A DNA stretch of 64,000 nt from Asterella californica (Eukaryota > Streptophyta > Marchantiopsida > Marchantiales > Aytoniaceae). This document shows, piece by piece, positions 23,321 to 36,246 of this stretch. Position numbers and translations under genes: made by a program. Numbering within the stretch: position 1 is the first letter of the stretch; each line of letters begins with the position of its first letter. The stretch is from the NCBI GenBank assembly GCA_036924285.1, contig JAYKYS010000006.1, forward strand, positions 22,108,001 to 22,172,000, read 5' to 3'. The notes below the pieces were generated by a model, which saw only the letters and a list, made by a program, of their open reading frames with translations, did not search any database and was not told where the DNA came from.

Positions 23321-23835
23321 CTAAAGCTCTATGTAGAGCAATAGAAACTCGATGTCCAAAGAACGAAGTGCAAAAAGAAAAAGAAAGTGATAATATTGAC
23401 GCCTTTCACGACGGGCTCTGACACAATCTCGAATAAAGATGTCCTTATACTTGGTCATTTTGACTGTTGTCGTCACACTTGCAGTCCATCCTGGAGGATG
23501 AGTGATCGTCTGTACCGCGACTGAGTCCCGTGTCGGATCCTTGACAACCACATCTGCCATTGAGACTTGGTCCTCTCTCATCATGTACATGTCAGCTCTC
23601 ACTGATCCTCTTGTCTGAAAGACATACCAATGCTCTCTCCACGTCATGTAACTGCTCTTCCGTGCTAAGACAAATATCACGTCTCTGATGACATCGTGGG
23701 TAGATATCCGCTCTCTACCGTGAAGATAATGAGCGAGGTGTCGACCCGAGGTGTCGAGCGAGATACCACACTTGCAGGTCGATAGTGCCGAAAGATCCTT
23801 GAGGAACCGAGCAGAATAGTCCTTTTGCTAGTTGA
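23321..23835 (-). mobile_element. C-terminal remnant of the same non-LTR RT family
   Basis: The minus strand reads DLSALSTCKCGISLD, then HLAHYLHGRERISTHDVIRD, then the open frame at 23,321-23,680 with YMTWREHWYVFQTRG, VRADMYMMREDQVS and MADVVVKDPTRDSVAVQTI. In the plant RT family recalled for 17,000-17,960, a Cys/His motif followed by such a block forms the C-terminus; I infer an endonuclease-like role for it. Only this part is present. It lies 5.4 kb upstream (minus sense) of the RT piece with the PHAX gene between, so the two are separate insertions or a broken copy. Confidence 0.6.
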
Positions 23836-25119
23836 GAGTACTATTTCTATTTTGTCACTAATATCTTTCTTCCTCTGTAACTTGGAATCATTGCATTAAG
23901 TATTAAATTTCTTTACTACACAAAATCAAGAGCAAAATGACTGGATTGTATGCATGCAATATCAAATTAAGAGGAGTTCTGTTCATTTGCTATTGTTAAA
24001 AATGACATAAGTGTTATGTGAAAATTCTGTGCTAAGTTGATCAAAAATTAAAATTTTCCCCAAATTTAAAGTTAAATGATAGCCAGAATTGGAGATGCCA
24101 GAAAATCCAAACATAACCCTTAAAAGAAGTGTGGACTCGAACTAGCATAGATTACAAATGCTGCTATTTGCTAAAGAAAATAATTTATTTATTTAAAACA
24201 TTAATTTATCTTTTAACTATTTTCTAACTCTTCTTAATAAAAAATTAAGAAATAAATTAAAAAAGGTGAACAAGGAGCTACGCTTGCGGTGGAATTGAGG
24301 GGCTTTGCATTAGAGATTTACTAGAATCAAATCATTTTTTCTTTTATTTCATAACGATTCCATCTGTTCGTTTTCGCTATAAGACAAAATGTTTCTCTTT
24401 TCTCTGTATAGCTATGCTAAAGCACAGTAGAAACAAGTAAGAAAGCATGTGGACTCTTTGCCAAAGTCGTAACTTCCACGCGAGTCAAGATTTAGAGTTT
24501 TCAAGACTAGAATCTTCTTTCAGCATTCTTCATCAGAGCGTTGTAACAATTTTATCACTCCAAGTCCTAAGGACCAAAGATTGCTACACAAGATGAACTA
24601 ATAGTTATTTGTAACATCTAGGTAACTGCTTGGTGCTTGTCATACAAAAACAATCGCAATTCAACTAACAAACACTTATATCATCAAATCACATTCATCA
24701 AATACTGAAACATACATAATCTTTGATAACCTTTACTTCATTGTAGTGAACCATACATAAATCATATGGATACTCTACACAAGGTCATCTACCTACTTCC
24801 ACTAATAGTCATCCTTAAGTGTCGACTCGCGTTCAAACTTAAGAGACTTTTATATCCCAAACTTATGCTCAGTCTATCTCCTAACCTTGTATAGTTTCCT
24901 CCAATATCCTTCGTCAATGTCAAGCTACAGTACTTCCTTGCATAATTGATCCCTTGTGTTTCGTTGATCCTGCTTTTAATGCAAATCTTTGTCTCTATTC
25001 TCGTGGTCATCTAACGTGTGGGACGTTCATCAGCCTATAAATATTTGCTTACGCTTTAAACCGCAATGTTTAGTTTTGAATATTTGGTTTCTTTTAGAAA
25101 GAGTCTACATCATCGATGT
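23836..25119. other. AT-rich intergenic, nothing seen
   Basis: No coding or repeat structure was recognised. The frame at 24,789-25,010 is unsupported. Confidence 0.5.
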
Positions 25120-25592
25120 GATAACTTTGCCGTCTTGGACATCTCTGGAGTGACATTCTGACGTATCCAGAGTGACATTTTGGTGTATGCGGTCTGATTT
25201 ATCTTGGCAGAGGGCATCGGAGGTGACATCATCCCTTGAGTGAGACTCCATAATGAACCCAGTCATGATGTCATCCCCTGCATGTTTTTTACTCAGCAAA
25301 GACTCTCGAGATGACATCAGCCCTATGAACGATTTACTCAGCGATCAATCTCGGTATGACATAGAAATCTACTTAATAGTGATCCTTAGAGTGATGTCAT
25401 CTCTTGGTGATCTACTCAGTGATCATACTCCGGTATGACATCATCTCTTGAATGATCTATTCAGTGTTGAGTCTCAATACGACATCATCCCTTGAATGAT
25501 GTACTTAGTAGTGACCTCGGAGTGACGTCATCCTTTGCGTGATCTACTTAGTAATGATCCTCGGAGTGACGTCGTCCCCTGAGCGGTTTAAC
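25120..25592. repeat. About 44-bp minisatellite with TGACRTCA cores
   Basis: A core TGACATCATC, TGATGTCATC or TGACGTCATC recurs at 25,224, 25,266, 25,312, 25,357, 25,392, 25,436, 25,480, 25,523 and 25,567, mostly 42-46 bp apart, with degenerate units before 25,224. Linkers share CTTGAxTGATCTACTCAGT-like wording. Two units carry or nearly carry the palindrome TGACGTCA, the classical bZIP (CRE) site. The array lies 1.25 kb upstream of the RPAC1 start codon. Confidence 0.85.
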
Positions 25593-26559
25593 TTGATAAT
25601 AGATTTTAGTGAGAGATCAGTCAAATATTGTTTATTCATGAAGAGATAATAGTATTCAAGTAAATCGTTTTGCATAACTGAGTGTTGTGATTCTAATGCT
25701 TTTATTGCTTGTAGTTTACAATAAAAAGCATATATACAATCCACTAAATCTACTATCAATTAGATAAACTATCTTGTTTATAAGCACTACAATCATAGTC
25801 AAATGGTCAGGGAAGCTTCTTAATGTTTTTCTTCAGATTTTGTAGTAAGTTTGTACACTTTCGGATTTAAATAATTTATTTTAATTTTAAAATTTATTAA
25901 ATTTATGATAATTATATAATTTCACAATGTCGATGGTAAACGATTCATGACTCTCTACAAAAATGTTTTCCTTTTGGACGTTAGAGAATCTTCTCTCTTA
26001 TTTACCACGAAAAAGGTTACAACTTTGACACCCCTATTGATTCACTACGGGAGAACTGGGGGCCGCGAACCACTGGATTTCATAGAGCTTTGAATCATTA
26101 GTCTAGATTTGGCATCATTAAATCTAAGTTCTAGTCCCTTTGTGAGCGTGGTGCAACGTGAAAAGAGAACGGAACTCTTTTCCTTGCAATGCCCTTAGCA
26201 CTCCCGGCAGTGCCTAAGAGCATCTCCACCCGAAAACTGGAAACGACCCGGGAAGAAACAAAGTCGCGCATGTTCACCGGGACGGTACACGAGATCAATA
26301 TACAGTGAGGAAACGCCTTTTACCGTGTTATTCTCGAACGAACGCCAAGGAGAGGACTGGTTACTGGAATTGTTTACAGTGCCGGGGCATTTACGGTGCT
26401 CCGGTGGAGATACTGAAAGGGGACTCTGCGACTCCGGTACTGCACGTCGTAGAGAATTTGCCAAGTTATCCAGGTTCTGTAACCGAAGCGAATCCGGTAC
26501 TGCGGTTGAGTCTGCGGATTGCGGTGGAGGTTTGATACTTGCGTGGTAATCATCTGCAG
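25593..26559. other. Intergenic upstream of RPAC1
   Basis: AT-rich to about 26,050, then GC-richer with frames at 26,195-26,464 (minus) and 26,305-26,549 (plus) that show no domain. This GC-richer block may be promoter or an uncharacterised repeat. Confidence 0.45.
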
Positions 26560-26841
26560 AAAACAGTAGAGAAGTTCGTGGGACCTGAAGGGAAGTGAAA
26601 GGGGAAGGGAAGGGTTTTAGGAGGGAGGTTTTAGGAACTCACTGTTGCCGAAGAACGATCGAGAAAAATAGGGAAGGCCAGCCGAAGCAAGGAAGGGAAA
26701 GAAAGAAGTGGAACTATATCCGACGAGGAAAGCGCACGGGCGACCAACTAGATGGGGAGTGTGCGGATAGTTTGATTGTTGCCGACTGTAAGTAAACTCA
26801 TTTTTGTGCGCTCGAACGTTTCTTCGCTTTCGGGTGCCAAA
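26560..26841 (+). promoter_or_regulatory. RPAC1 5' leader region
   Basis: A purine-rich stretch (GGGAAGTGAAAGGGGAAGGG...) precedes the ATG. The decayed paralog preserves recognisable similarity here (2,510-2,678), so the duplicated segment included this region. It is probably 5' UTR or core promoter; no TATA box stands out. Confidence 0.45.
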
Positions 26842-29784
26842 ATGAAGGACCGACCGTCTGTAATGGATCTGCCGGATCTACCCAAAGGCGAGCTGCCGTC
26901 TCATTTGGAGTTGCAGCGGACGCGGGTTGTTTGTGCAGCCGATGCTCCTTCCTATGTACGTAGCTTTCACCTGACCTACCTACCATACAATTACGGATTT
27001 CGTTTCTCAGTTTCTCAAGATTGTTATTTTCTGTTCCTCAGTTGGGAGTGTTGCAGCTTGTTATGTTTGGTTGATTAAGACTTTTTTCTGAGTTCGAGGA
27101 ATTTTAAATGCAGACTGAGTCTGTTCAGTACTCAGGGGCGTACATGGCCTACGGGGTTGACAACAGTTTACGTTTGGACGATTTTAAGAAGAACTTCAAG
27201 GTCGAAGTCAAGTATATCAGTGATGATGACATGGAATTCGATATGATCGGAATCGACGCTGCCCTGGCGAACGCCTTTCGCAGAATTTTAATTGCCGAGG
27301 TTGGTGGAAATACCGAATCCCACGCAGGTTTCCACGCTAAGATTTCGCTTGAGTCGGTCATGAAAGCGAAGAAGACAAATGCACAGTTTCTTGAGCCAAT
27401 TTTGTTCACTCCACTCGCAAAGGGAACGTTTAGACTATGAAAGTAGGCGCACCAGTTTACTGCTGTATGGGTAGTAGCTGATAGCTGGTTTGTTATTGGC
27501 TATAGCTTGTGCTCACAGCTTCGTTATATCCTGTTATTAGCGTAAGCTCAGACTCTAAGCTCAAAGCACATCAATGAGAAAAGATATGCTCGTCATACAG
27601 GTCATATATTTTTCAGCAACTTTTAAGTCAAACGGTTTACCGTTGCAGGTTCCTACCATGGCTATAGAGAAAGTTTTTATTGCAAACAACACATCAGTTA
27701 TCCAAGATGAGGTTTTGGCTCATCGTCTTGGTATGGTTCCGATAAAAGCAGATCCGCGTCATTTTGACTTCAAAACAGGTAATGCTCGTGAGTACTGTTT
27801 TCATATTTGCCTGTTAAAACGTCCTGTGTCTCAGAGATAAATGATAAATGAAGCCGGTTTCTTGTTAGTGCCAAGCAGAATCTCTTCAAACTTATTCTGG
27901 TTGATTTGCTGCTTTCATTACCATACTACTCTTCCTTCGTTCGAGAGACTGATGGTGTGGTATATCACAGATGATGAAAACGCTAGCGAGAAGAACACTA
28001 TTGTTTTCAAACTTAATGTGGTTTGTACTCGAAAAGGTGACCGACTCAACAATGCTTCAGGTATCCTTCCAGCGCCAACACATTATATTTACGTGGTTCC
28101 TTTTGTAACGAGGGCTTTCCTGTGTATTGGTCCAAGATAAAGATTTTGTTTCCTTTCTGGAACGAGAGGTCCATAGACTCCAGTTGGGTAAGAATGAGTG
28201 AGTGCCTGTCTTAGGGGCAGGTTTTCGGTGTTTAAGCTCTAGAAGTGTGGGAGCTAGGAGAGTCTGTTTTATATATGCTTAGTTGCTCCTTGCAGTGAAA
28301 TCGGAGCAGATGATATGGCTACCTGAAGGAAGTGAGATGCCATTCGATACGAAAACTAAGTTCACGGCTTTTGGCATCAGTCAGGACAAAATTCCTGAAT
28401 TTGCCAGTGACCCAATTCGTTCTCGATATCCAGATATTACTCTCGCTAAGCTTCGGCCTGGTCAGGTAAGCTTCGCGGAGCTTGTTGACAGCCATCGCTG
28501 GATAATGTCACGTGTTGAACGTTTTCTACTTCTGTGTGCAGTTTGTTCGCCGGTAGCTTGATTACCTCATGCATTACGATTACCTCTGCATCATGATTGT
28601 GAATCAGTGTGCCTCCTTTCTACTTCTCACTGTACTATTAACAGGTAAACTTTCACTCATTTATCTCAAACTGGAAACATCGGTATGATATTTGTCAGGC
28701 AATGGAACTGGAGTGTCATGCCATAAAAGGCATCGGTAAGACACACGCCAAGTGGTCACCAGTCGCTACCGCAAGTTACAGAATGCACCCAGAGGTAAGC
28801 TTAACATCTTGTGGGCCAAGCTTCGACTGTCTGCATGTCCAGAATCCTGATTACAGTGATGTTGCGGTTTAGTTTTATTGAATTGATCGTGACATGATTC
28901 GTTGTATATCGCAGAAAGGACTTGCTCTGCTTTATTCATTGACAACAAGCAAAGAACTTCCAAGTTAGTTAGAGAGAATAACTTGACTGTGGACCAACTT
29001 GAGTAACTTGATGTGCTCTGTTAACCCTCCGTATGCGCTGAGACTTGTGTAGGTTATACTGACGGAGGATCTTCAAGGTGAAGTTGCGGAGGAACTTGTT
29101 GCAAAGTGTCCGGTGAATGTTTTCGATATTGAAGATCTTGGGAAAGGTGCGAGCTTCAAGACATATACGCGTTCCACGAGACTTGTTCTAATTTCCAGTT
29201 CTCGTCAACTTAACTAGTTAAGTGTGAAAATTGAAGTGTTGAATGCCAAACTGGAACTGCGTCACGAGCTTTCGGAGCAGGACTTTTTCAGGTGCAAGAT
29301 ATCCGAGGTATTATACTTCAGTCTGGGAACTACTAACAGTTAGACACATGGCAAGGATTTCATGATACTGGACGTAGGCGATGAAGTATATGCTCAAAAG
29401 TGGTTTTACTGCAGGGAATAAGGGGGTCAGAGTAGCCAGACCGAGGAATTGCACGCTCTGTCGGGAATGTGTAAGGGGAGACGAGTGGGAGAATCGAGTG
29501 TCTTTGCGACGGTTGAAGGAGCACTTTATATGTATGTGTTCAGACTTCCATCCGAGTACTGGTTTGGGCTTTAGTGGACGTGAAATGTATCTTTTAGTCG
29601 AGGCGTATGGCGTTATCTGTTAATTCGAGACTTGAGAGCAAGTACTGATTATTGTCGTCTGTTTTCTCTGTAATGTGCAGTCACTGTTGAGTCAACCGGA
29701 GCTTTACCTCCTAATGTACTCTTCACCGAAGCCATCAAAATCCTCATAGACAAGTGTCAACGGATATTGAATGAGCTAACATAG
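26842..29784 (+). CDS. RPAC1: DNA-directed RNA polymerases I and III subunit RPAC1 (AC40)
   Basis: This is the alpha-like assembly subunit shared by RNA polymerases I and III in the nucleus. Exons: 26,842-26,955; 27,114-27,299; 27,649-27,778; 27,971-28,060; 28,296-28,465; 28,699-28,794; 29,053-29,146; 29,415-29,531; 29,681-29,784. All introns are GT-AG and all phases agree. They sum to 1,101 nt, or 366 residues, close to the plant family length. Landmarks: ELQRTRVVC (exon 1), [20 protein letters not shown] (exon 2), [19 protein letters not shown] (exon 3), [11 protein letters not shown] (exon 4), [19 protein letters not shown] (exon 6), [10 protein letters not shown] (exon 7), CTLCREC (exon 8). 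The ATG at 26,842 begins the family-like N-terminus. A truncated duplicate lies at 2.5-4.6 kb. Confidence 0.95.
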
Positions 29785-32160
29785 CACGGATTGAGACAGT
29801 TTGTACATTCAAATTTACATAAAATGCTTACTTGTCTCACTGGTTTCAACTCCGGAATTTCTGAGGTAGAAAAAGCTACAATATTATCTGGACAGAGTGC
29901 ATACTTGAAGAATTTGCTGCTCTGTATGGCCGAGCACAAATGGTGTTGCTTTTCGAGCATGGAAGACAAAATATGTTCTAGGTCGGACACAACTGATAGG
30001 CTATCTTCCTCTCGGGTGAGCTAGTGTGTAGAAGGTTGGTTATGTACTGTCAAGTGTTGTCGTATATGTTTGACTGTCGAGTGCTGAGCTCAACTGAAGA
30101 ATATCAGTGACATGAAAGTTCGTTGCACTGTACAGAGGAACAGATATCAGAGTGAGCACTGACACGTACCGACTGAATAATTCTAACTGGTTGGAAATCC
30201 AGCAATGGCCATGGTAAAGTCATCGTCCGACCTTCTGCCAAAATGACATAGTAATAACGGAAATCATCTCGTGAAGGTCATCACGGAATGTTCATTCATT
30301 AAGTCCACGTTGTCTTTCAGCTGAGCAAACTACCAGCCAATATATTTCCTTTAGCACCCCAAATCTGATACGTGCCTCGAACTTGCAGGTTTCGTTCATG
30401 TTACAGGAGACTTTTCTTGATCTTCTGTAATTAGTCCCGAGTCTGAAGCGTCGTAGTGGACGATTCACGCCCTTATCATATTTTTACACGAGGTAGAGGA
30501 CCTCTCAGAAACTGCACTGACCGTCGCTTAGACCGTTTCATGATAGTGCGCAGTACAATCGTGGGCGCTGCTCGAAATTGGGCTAGGGTTTAGAATAAGC
30601 TCGGTGACACGAGCAAACAACATCCCCAACCGTTAATGAAAACGTCTCCTCCGACATCGGAGGTAGAATAAGAGGATGTACTCGAGGAGAACCGTGCCGA
30701 GTCGTTTAGAAGTAGGAGCTTCAGCCATGCCTTCGAAGAAAGTTGATGTCATCTACAGCACTGTAAATGGGAATAAAAAAAATCGATTATTGTACCACGA
30801 GGGGGGCGAGAAGGAGGAGCAAGATAAAGTTGGAATGCACGATACGAGTTTAAAGTGGTCTCGAGCTTTAGGATACCGTAGTGATTCTCGTGTTCGCACA
30901 TTAAAATCTATTTTTTCTTGCCGGAGTTTGCAAACCAAAACATCTAAACAGTTACTATTCACCTTGCTTACTTAGTCTCTTGTTCGGAGGGCATAAGCTT
31001 AATTTATTATCTGACTTTTCTGTGAGAAAAAGTTAGGTAATAATTGACATTTATATCAGTTAATGTATTTTAGCAAGTTTTATAATAAATTAAATGCATT
31101 TTGTTAGTAAGCTCTCATAGTTATGCAGTGCCTGAGAAAGGATTAAATATAAAATTAATATAAATTAATATTTGAATTACATTAATGTGTTTCTGTAATA
31201 AGCTCTTGTTGTAATGTATGAATTTCGCAAAGATAACATGTTATCGCAAGTTTTGGAATTTATCAGTTCAGGGCACGTTAGGTTAGAAAACCAGCCATCT
31301 TTTCGTGTGTGTTTCTCGTAAATTACTAAGCGTTTGGTAGGAAGACTGTTCTTCTTTTCTCTTACAGTCTGCAGTAGGAAAAGTGATCCTTTTTCTTAAT
31401 TTTCTTTTCCACTTCTGGTTCATTCAGATTAAGGTCTTTTATTGCTTTTTTTGCTTCACAAATGAATTGGCTCTGGTCACGCCGGGAGACGAGGGAATGC
31501 ATATGAGAATTGGTGAATTTTACTCATGCTTCCTGTATCCCACTGTCACAGTCCCTCTTTCGATGCTGACTTGAGAAAAAATTTCCTTTTATATTTTATC
31601 ATGATTGATAAGAATTAAACTCTTACTGTAATAAAAAGAGCAAATCAAATTCGAACCAGTTCTGGGTACAACAGAATGTCCTCACTCTTGAAGTATACAT
31701 TCATTCCCGTCATGTTCGTTTTGACTTCTCGAGAATAACACTCAAAATCTTCATCTTCATCAAGATATACGTCTGACTTTGTGTTACAGGTGGACCGCAA
31801 CACCTGTTTGACGGTGTCAGCGGTCGCGAGAAGTCAGTGCCACTTAGGATCGACGAACAGCTATTGTCTGTAGCGGGATCGCACTTCACCATCTAATACA
31901 AGGGTACTCGTTTTGAACTCTTATTTTAAACTGTTTTTGCGCACGGAGATTATTTTAGTGGTGTCTAGGGAAATGATGTGAGTCGTTTCGTCAAATGAAG
32001 GTGGGAAGTGCTTTCGAGCTTGCAAGGAATGCATAGAGAAGATGATGTGGAATGACGTAAAAAGACTTGGTTCTCATCAACTAGAAGATTTGTACTTGTT
32101 GTCATAAGATATTAACATCGTACTTTGTTCTTTCGTGTATCAGCTTGCTTTCTTCTACTT
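29785..32160. other. Intergenic, no gene seen
   Basis: The first few hundred bases are probably RPAC1 3' UTR. The frame at 30,676-30,975 is open for 99 codons but has no recognised motif. AT-rich sequence follows from 30,980. Confidence 0.5.
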
Positions 32161-33270
32161 CATTCAGCATTCATTCTTTCTTCAGCAGGAGCAAACGTCT
32201 CCCAATCCATGTCAAAATGCTTTGTTAGCATTTTAACATGATCTCTAATCTCTGGACCTGCTGCTAACTCAAACGGTCTTCAAACGTCGATAAGGTCTTC
32301 CTTCTTGACCCCGTTGGTCTCAAGAACTCTCAAATCTGACTCCCGACAGCCGAGATATCATCGATTTTTTGTCACAAGTGTTTGAACCTCCAAAAACTCC
32401 TTCTTGTGGTTTAAACTTGCGCACACCGTCCAAACGGATCGTCTGATCTGATATCCGTCTTCTCTAGTAGATAATCTAGCTACCTTGAACCCAATGAGAC
32501 TCCAAACAAGCTGTTTGGAGTTCCCCTTGCAAAACCACGCAAGAAATTTGGTCGCAAGATGCAAAAAACTGACGTAAATCGACTCCATGTGGCTTAAACT
32601 CGCTCACCACATCCAAACCAACAATCCAATCCACATACTATCTTTTCCTATGCGTAAGTGAAGAGTCATTGATCACGTAGACACTAATCACGATCAATTA
32701 ATCACATAATCACTAATTTGATCACATAATCACTAATCACTGGCTCACTGATCACGAAGAACAACCCAATCTCAAGTCGTAAGTGACGAAAAACTGACGT
32801 AAGCGCTTCCTTGCGATCCAATTTCACTCAGAATTTGCAAATCGTTCGATGAAACTTCATATCGTCTTCAATTTCTTGAAGAACTCGACGTTTTGATCTC
32901 GATGGATCCAAGGACAGCAAGTTTGGACTCCGGAACGGTCATAACGGTCCAACTCTCCTTTACAGATCACTGAAGTCTCCAAAAATCTTGCCTACATCTC
33001 AATTTCTCCCACAACACACTCCACGATCCGCCTCTTTACGAACCATCATACCCAACGCGTAGCCTACACAGATCTGAACCCAATGACACCTTGCGCGCAT
33101 GCATTGGACTTCTCTATTCTCCAAACCGTCCATTGACAGATCGCAAAAACAAGCTAACCTCCTAAGCTGCCCCCTTACGTCAGTCCTTGTACGTACAAGT
33201 TTTCCCAGATATTGAGCAAGCAGGTCCCTTGCATCTTTAGTATAACGCCAAGAGCCGCAAATATCCAGTC
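32161..33270. repeat. Retroelement leader-like repetitive sequence
   Basis: The text has the flavour of plant LTR-retrotransposon untranslated leaders, with recurring phrases such as GACTCCAAACAAGC and ACGTAAATCGACTCCA, and lacks a frame with domains. A short run of ATCACTAATCAC-type repeats lies at 32,671-32,757. The assignment is by style only. Confidence 0.35.
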
Positions 33271-33274
33271 AGCA

Positions 33275-33745
33275 ATAGTAAACTAGGGCTTAGCTTGAAT
33301 TTTCCTTCTTTCAACTCTCATAACTTCACCAGTAGGCGTCCAAATGAAGTAGACAAAGTGTCCATGGAAAGCTGACAACGAGCTCTATCCATTGATGTAA
33401 TGAAAGTGAAAATCTGAAGTTGCGCAAAAAGCCATGTAAGCTAAGGCTTAGCTTGTTTTTCCCATCTGTCGAGTCTCGTAACTTCTCCACTATGCGCTCA
33501 ACTGAAGTAGACGAAGTGTCCCTGGAAAGCTGATAATGAGTTCTACCCATTGATGTAATGAAAGTGAAGATCCGAAGTTGTGCAAAAAGCCCGTAAGCTA
33601 GGACTTAGTTTGCTTTTCTTATCTTTCTAGTCTCGTAACTTCTCCACTAGACGTCCAAATAGAGTAGATGAAGTGTCCATAGAAAGTTGATAACGAGCTC
33701 TACCCATTGATGTTGTGAAAGTGAAGATCTGAAGTTGTGCAAAAG
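33275..33745. repeat. Tandem array of the 157-bp repeat (about three copies)
   Basis: GAAGTTGYGCAAAA recurs at 33,416, 33,574 and 33,731, spacings 158 and 157 bp, with a partial first unit. Each unit carries CGTAACTTCTCCACTA, AGACGAAGTGTCC and TGATGTAATGAAAGTGAAG-like words. The same family occurs at 5,016-5,275. Confidence 0.85.
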
Positions 33746-33889
33746 CTTCATTTTTAATGCCATGAATGTATTTAGAACGATAATGATAAGTGTCGAAAAT
33801 AGATTTCAAATAGGAGCCGATCCACGACACGACAGCGTTACACATAGCACTGAGAGGAGCCACTGACCGTTTTGAGGACGGCTTACATG

Positions 33890-34230
33890 AGCAATTCTAG
33901 AATCTAGATCTATTTGCTATGATAGATAGTAGATAGATTCAACTAATAATATCCTGATGCTCATGTGAAGAACAATTGATCACATGTTGTGAAGTTATCT
34001 TCAACACATCCTCATGATCACCGAGGATAGGTTATTATTTAATCTGATCTACTACTAATCAATCGTCTAAGTACTGTATACATATGAGCGGGAATAACTT
34101 TGGTAAAGATGTCCGCAAGCTGTAAATATATATTCTCAGTTGAGTAATGTATTCGAAGTAATTTCTTTTGGTTTCATGAACTTTCATCTCTCACACTGTC
34201 TTACTTAATGAAATATGCATGCAACTTGGA
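33890..34230 (-). mobile_element. Copia RNase H tail plus start of its 3' LTR
   Basis: The minus strand reads QLADIFTKVIP then stops; after GATCATGAGGATG (polypurine-like) an LTR start TGTTGAAGAT begins at 34,006. ADIFTK near the RNase H end followed by PPT and TG is the copia 3' end signature. Upstream sequence (34,080-34,230) is degenerate RNase H. The far LTR end and the rest of the element were not identified. Confidence 0.65.
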
Positions 34231-36246
34231 GTTCGGTTGCGAAAGGAGAAGAGAAAGTATTCGAGTATAATTGACTTGGTCAAAGTATAGCGTGGTTATC
34301 AAACTTCTGGGTTACATTTAGTTTTATATCACAGTTAAATTCCTACGTTGAAGATTAATTAGTGAGAATTCTATAAGTATTAAATTACAGTTATAAACTC
34401 ACTCATGCGAGAATTGCATTTTACGTATAAATCTTTAATGTTAAACCCATGCTAGAAGTGGAATCCCACATAAAACCCCGTTCTAAGAGACATAAGACGA
34501 GCAGATTAGTAAAAAAATTTAGTAGTAGTAAATAAATTTAATTAGTGGTTGAATTTATCACCTAATCTTTCTCATCGGAAGAATTATCAAATGATAAATT
34601 AAACCAACATTTGTTTGATTCACGGATACTCACTAAAAATAAGCATCTCCAATCGTCTTTGAGAAACTTTTGCTTACTTCGTGTTATAAGGAAATACGTA
34701 AGTGTGATGCAGAAATTCTAGACTAATTAATGTGAAAAACTATAATAATTATATATATATATATTAAAGTTAACCCTGAATGAGAGTAGGGAGGAGATGC
34801 AAATTTAAATATTTCACTTTCTTACATTTTTGAGTTGGTGCTTGATTTATACTTCAATATCCTCACGTCAGATGGCAAGGACTTCCATTTATGAAGGAAA
34901 CTTTTATTTTTCTAAGTACATTTTTGTGCTTACATCTGATTTTAGTTAAATTCATGAGAGAGTACATCCAACTGTAAGTAACCTCAGCACAAGACAAAAA
35001 ATGAATTAAATGCACCATCTTTACAAGTGCTAAACATGATGTGTCGAATCCAATTCTCTTCCAGAATGATTCAAGATTCAGAGAAAAACTATATTAATTT
35101 TTGATTACATCACGAATTACCTTTTCTCTAATTTATATCTTGTATTAAATGCAACTAATAAAAAATCTAATTTTTATCTACATTTAATCTTTTATGATTC
35201 TATGTTAAAGAAGTCAAAATATACATCCAAAGTGTCGTGAACATAAACCGGGAAGAGGAGATAAACGATAATAGAGGAAATGAATCAAACAATAGTTTTT
35301 GGACAATTCATGTTTCTTGAGCACGAATCTTCCATTTGTAAGAACAAGAAATGAAATTCAGAGTTTAGTACCCCATCGACCTCACCATTGAAACCATCAA
35401 AACTATTCTACCACACTCCCAACTGACTGACCTTTTCATAACCTCATGGCTCAAAGCAAATCAGATTTGAAAAGCTCACGATACAAAGTTCATTGAAATT
35501 CTAATGACCTTCAGACCAAAGTGAAAACTGAAGTCTTCAAGTTGTACGACAAAATAATATACATCGATCCCAAAGCAATTAGCAAGCCTAAAGCGCAATT
35601 TCCAAGATCTATCTCACTACGTGGTCAAGCGGCACAACCCATTTGCACATAGAAATAGTTTGCGCACACCAACGAATATCACCATGGTAGATAAGAGATC
35701 TTCAGTATCGCACCTTCAAGACAGAATGTGGTACTTATGCCACTTTCCACAATTTCTCTTTCTCCCAATCTCTGTTCACGAACGCAATTCATATCCTTGG
35801 TAGATTTTCAACCACCAACGTGTGGTGTGGTAAGAGGTTGGTCCTGAGATTTTCGACATTTGTCAAAGATTGTAAAAGTCGTGACGATTTTTGGTTAATT
35901 CGTTCAACATAAGTCTAGCATCGCACTACACTGTTTTCCGAAGGTCGCCGGACTGTGAACACTTAATACCTCTTCGTTTATTTATTACATTTCGCTAGAA
36001 GTATGAAGAGGGATATTTTTTGCCACACTTGGTATTTCTGATCACAGCGAGGTGGTCTTTTTTATATACTCAGAGCTCCGTGTTTTGGCTGATTTTTTTA
36101 GTAGTACTTGCATTATGAAGAGGGATATGGTGTTTAAAGCCAACTGGAGAATCGAACCGTAGGTAAAGCTCTAGCTTGACTGCATGTAAGACTCAAGTTA
36201 GAACTAAAGAATGATTTCAAAATATACAACAAGTAAGCTCATGTAG
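34231..36246. other. AT-rich intergenic, nothing seen
   Basis: Low-complexity AT-rich DNA. The only frame of note (35,621-35,803, plus) is unsupported. Confidence 0.5.

Noticed and set aside
25120..25592. CRISPR-like array
   Set aside because: Units are degenerate, spacers are not unique, and the genome is eukaryotic; it is a minisatellite.
30676..30975. 99-codon plus-strand frame after RPAC1
   Set aside because: Low-complexity charged sequence, no recognised motif, no neighbouring exon.
33711..34006. 33,711 (TGTTGTGAAA) as the far end of the copia LTR that starts at 34,006
   Set aside because: Those bases belong to a unit of the 157-bp tandem repeat, and the termini do not form a good inverted pair.
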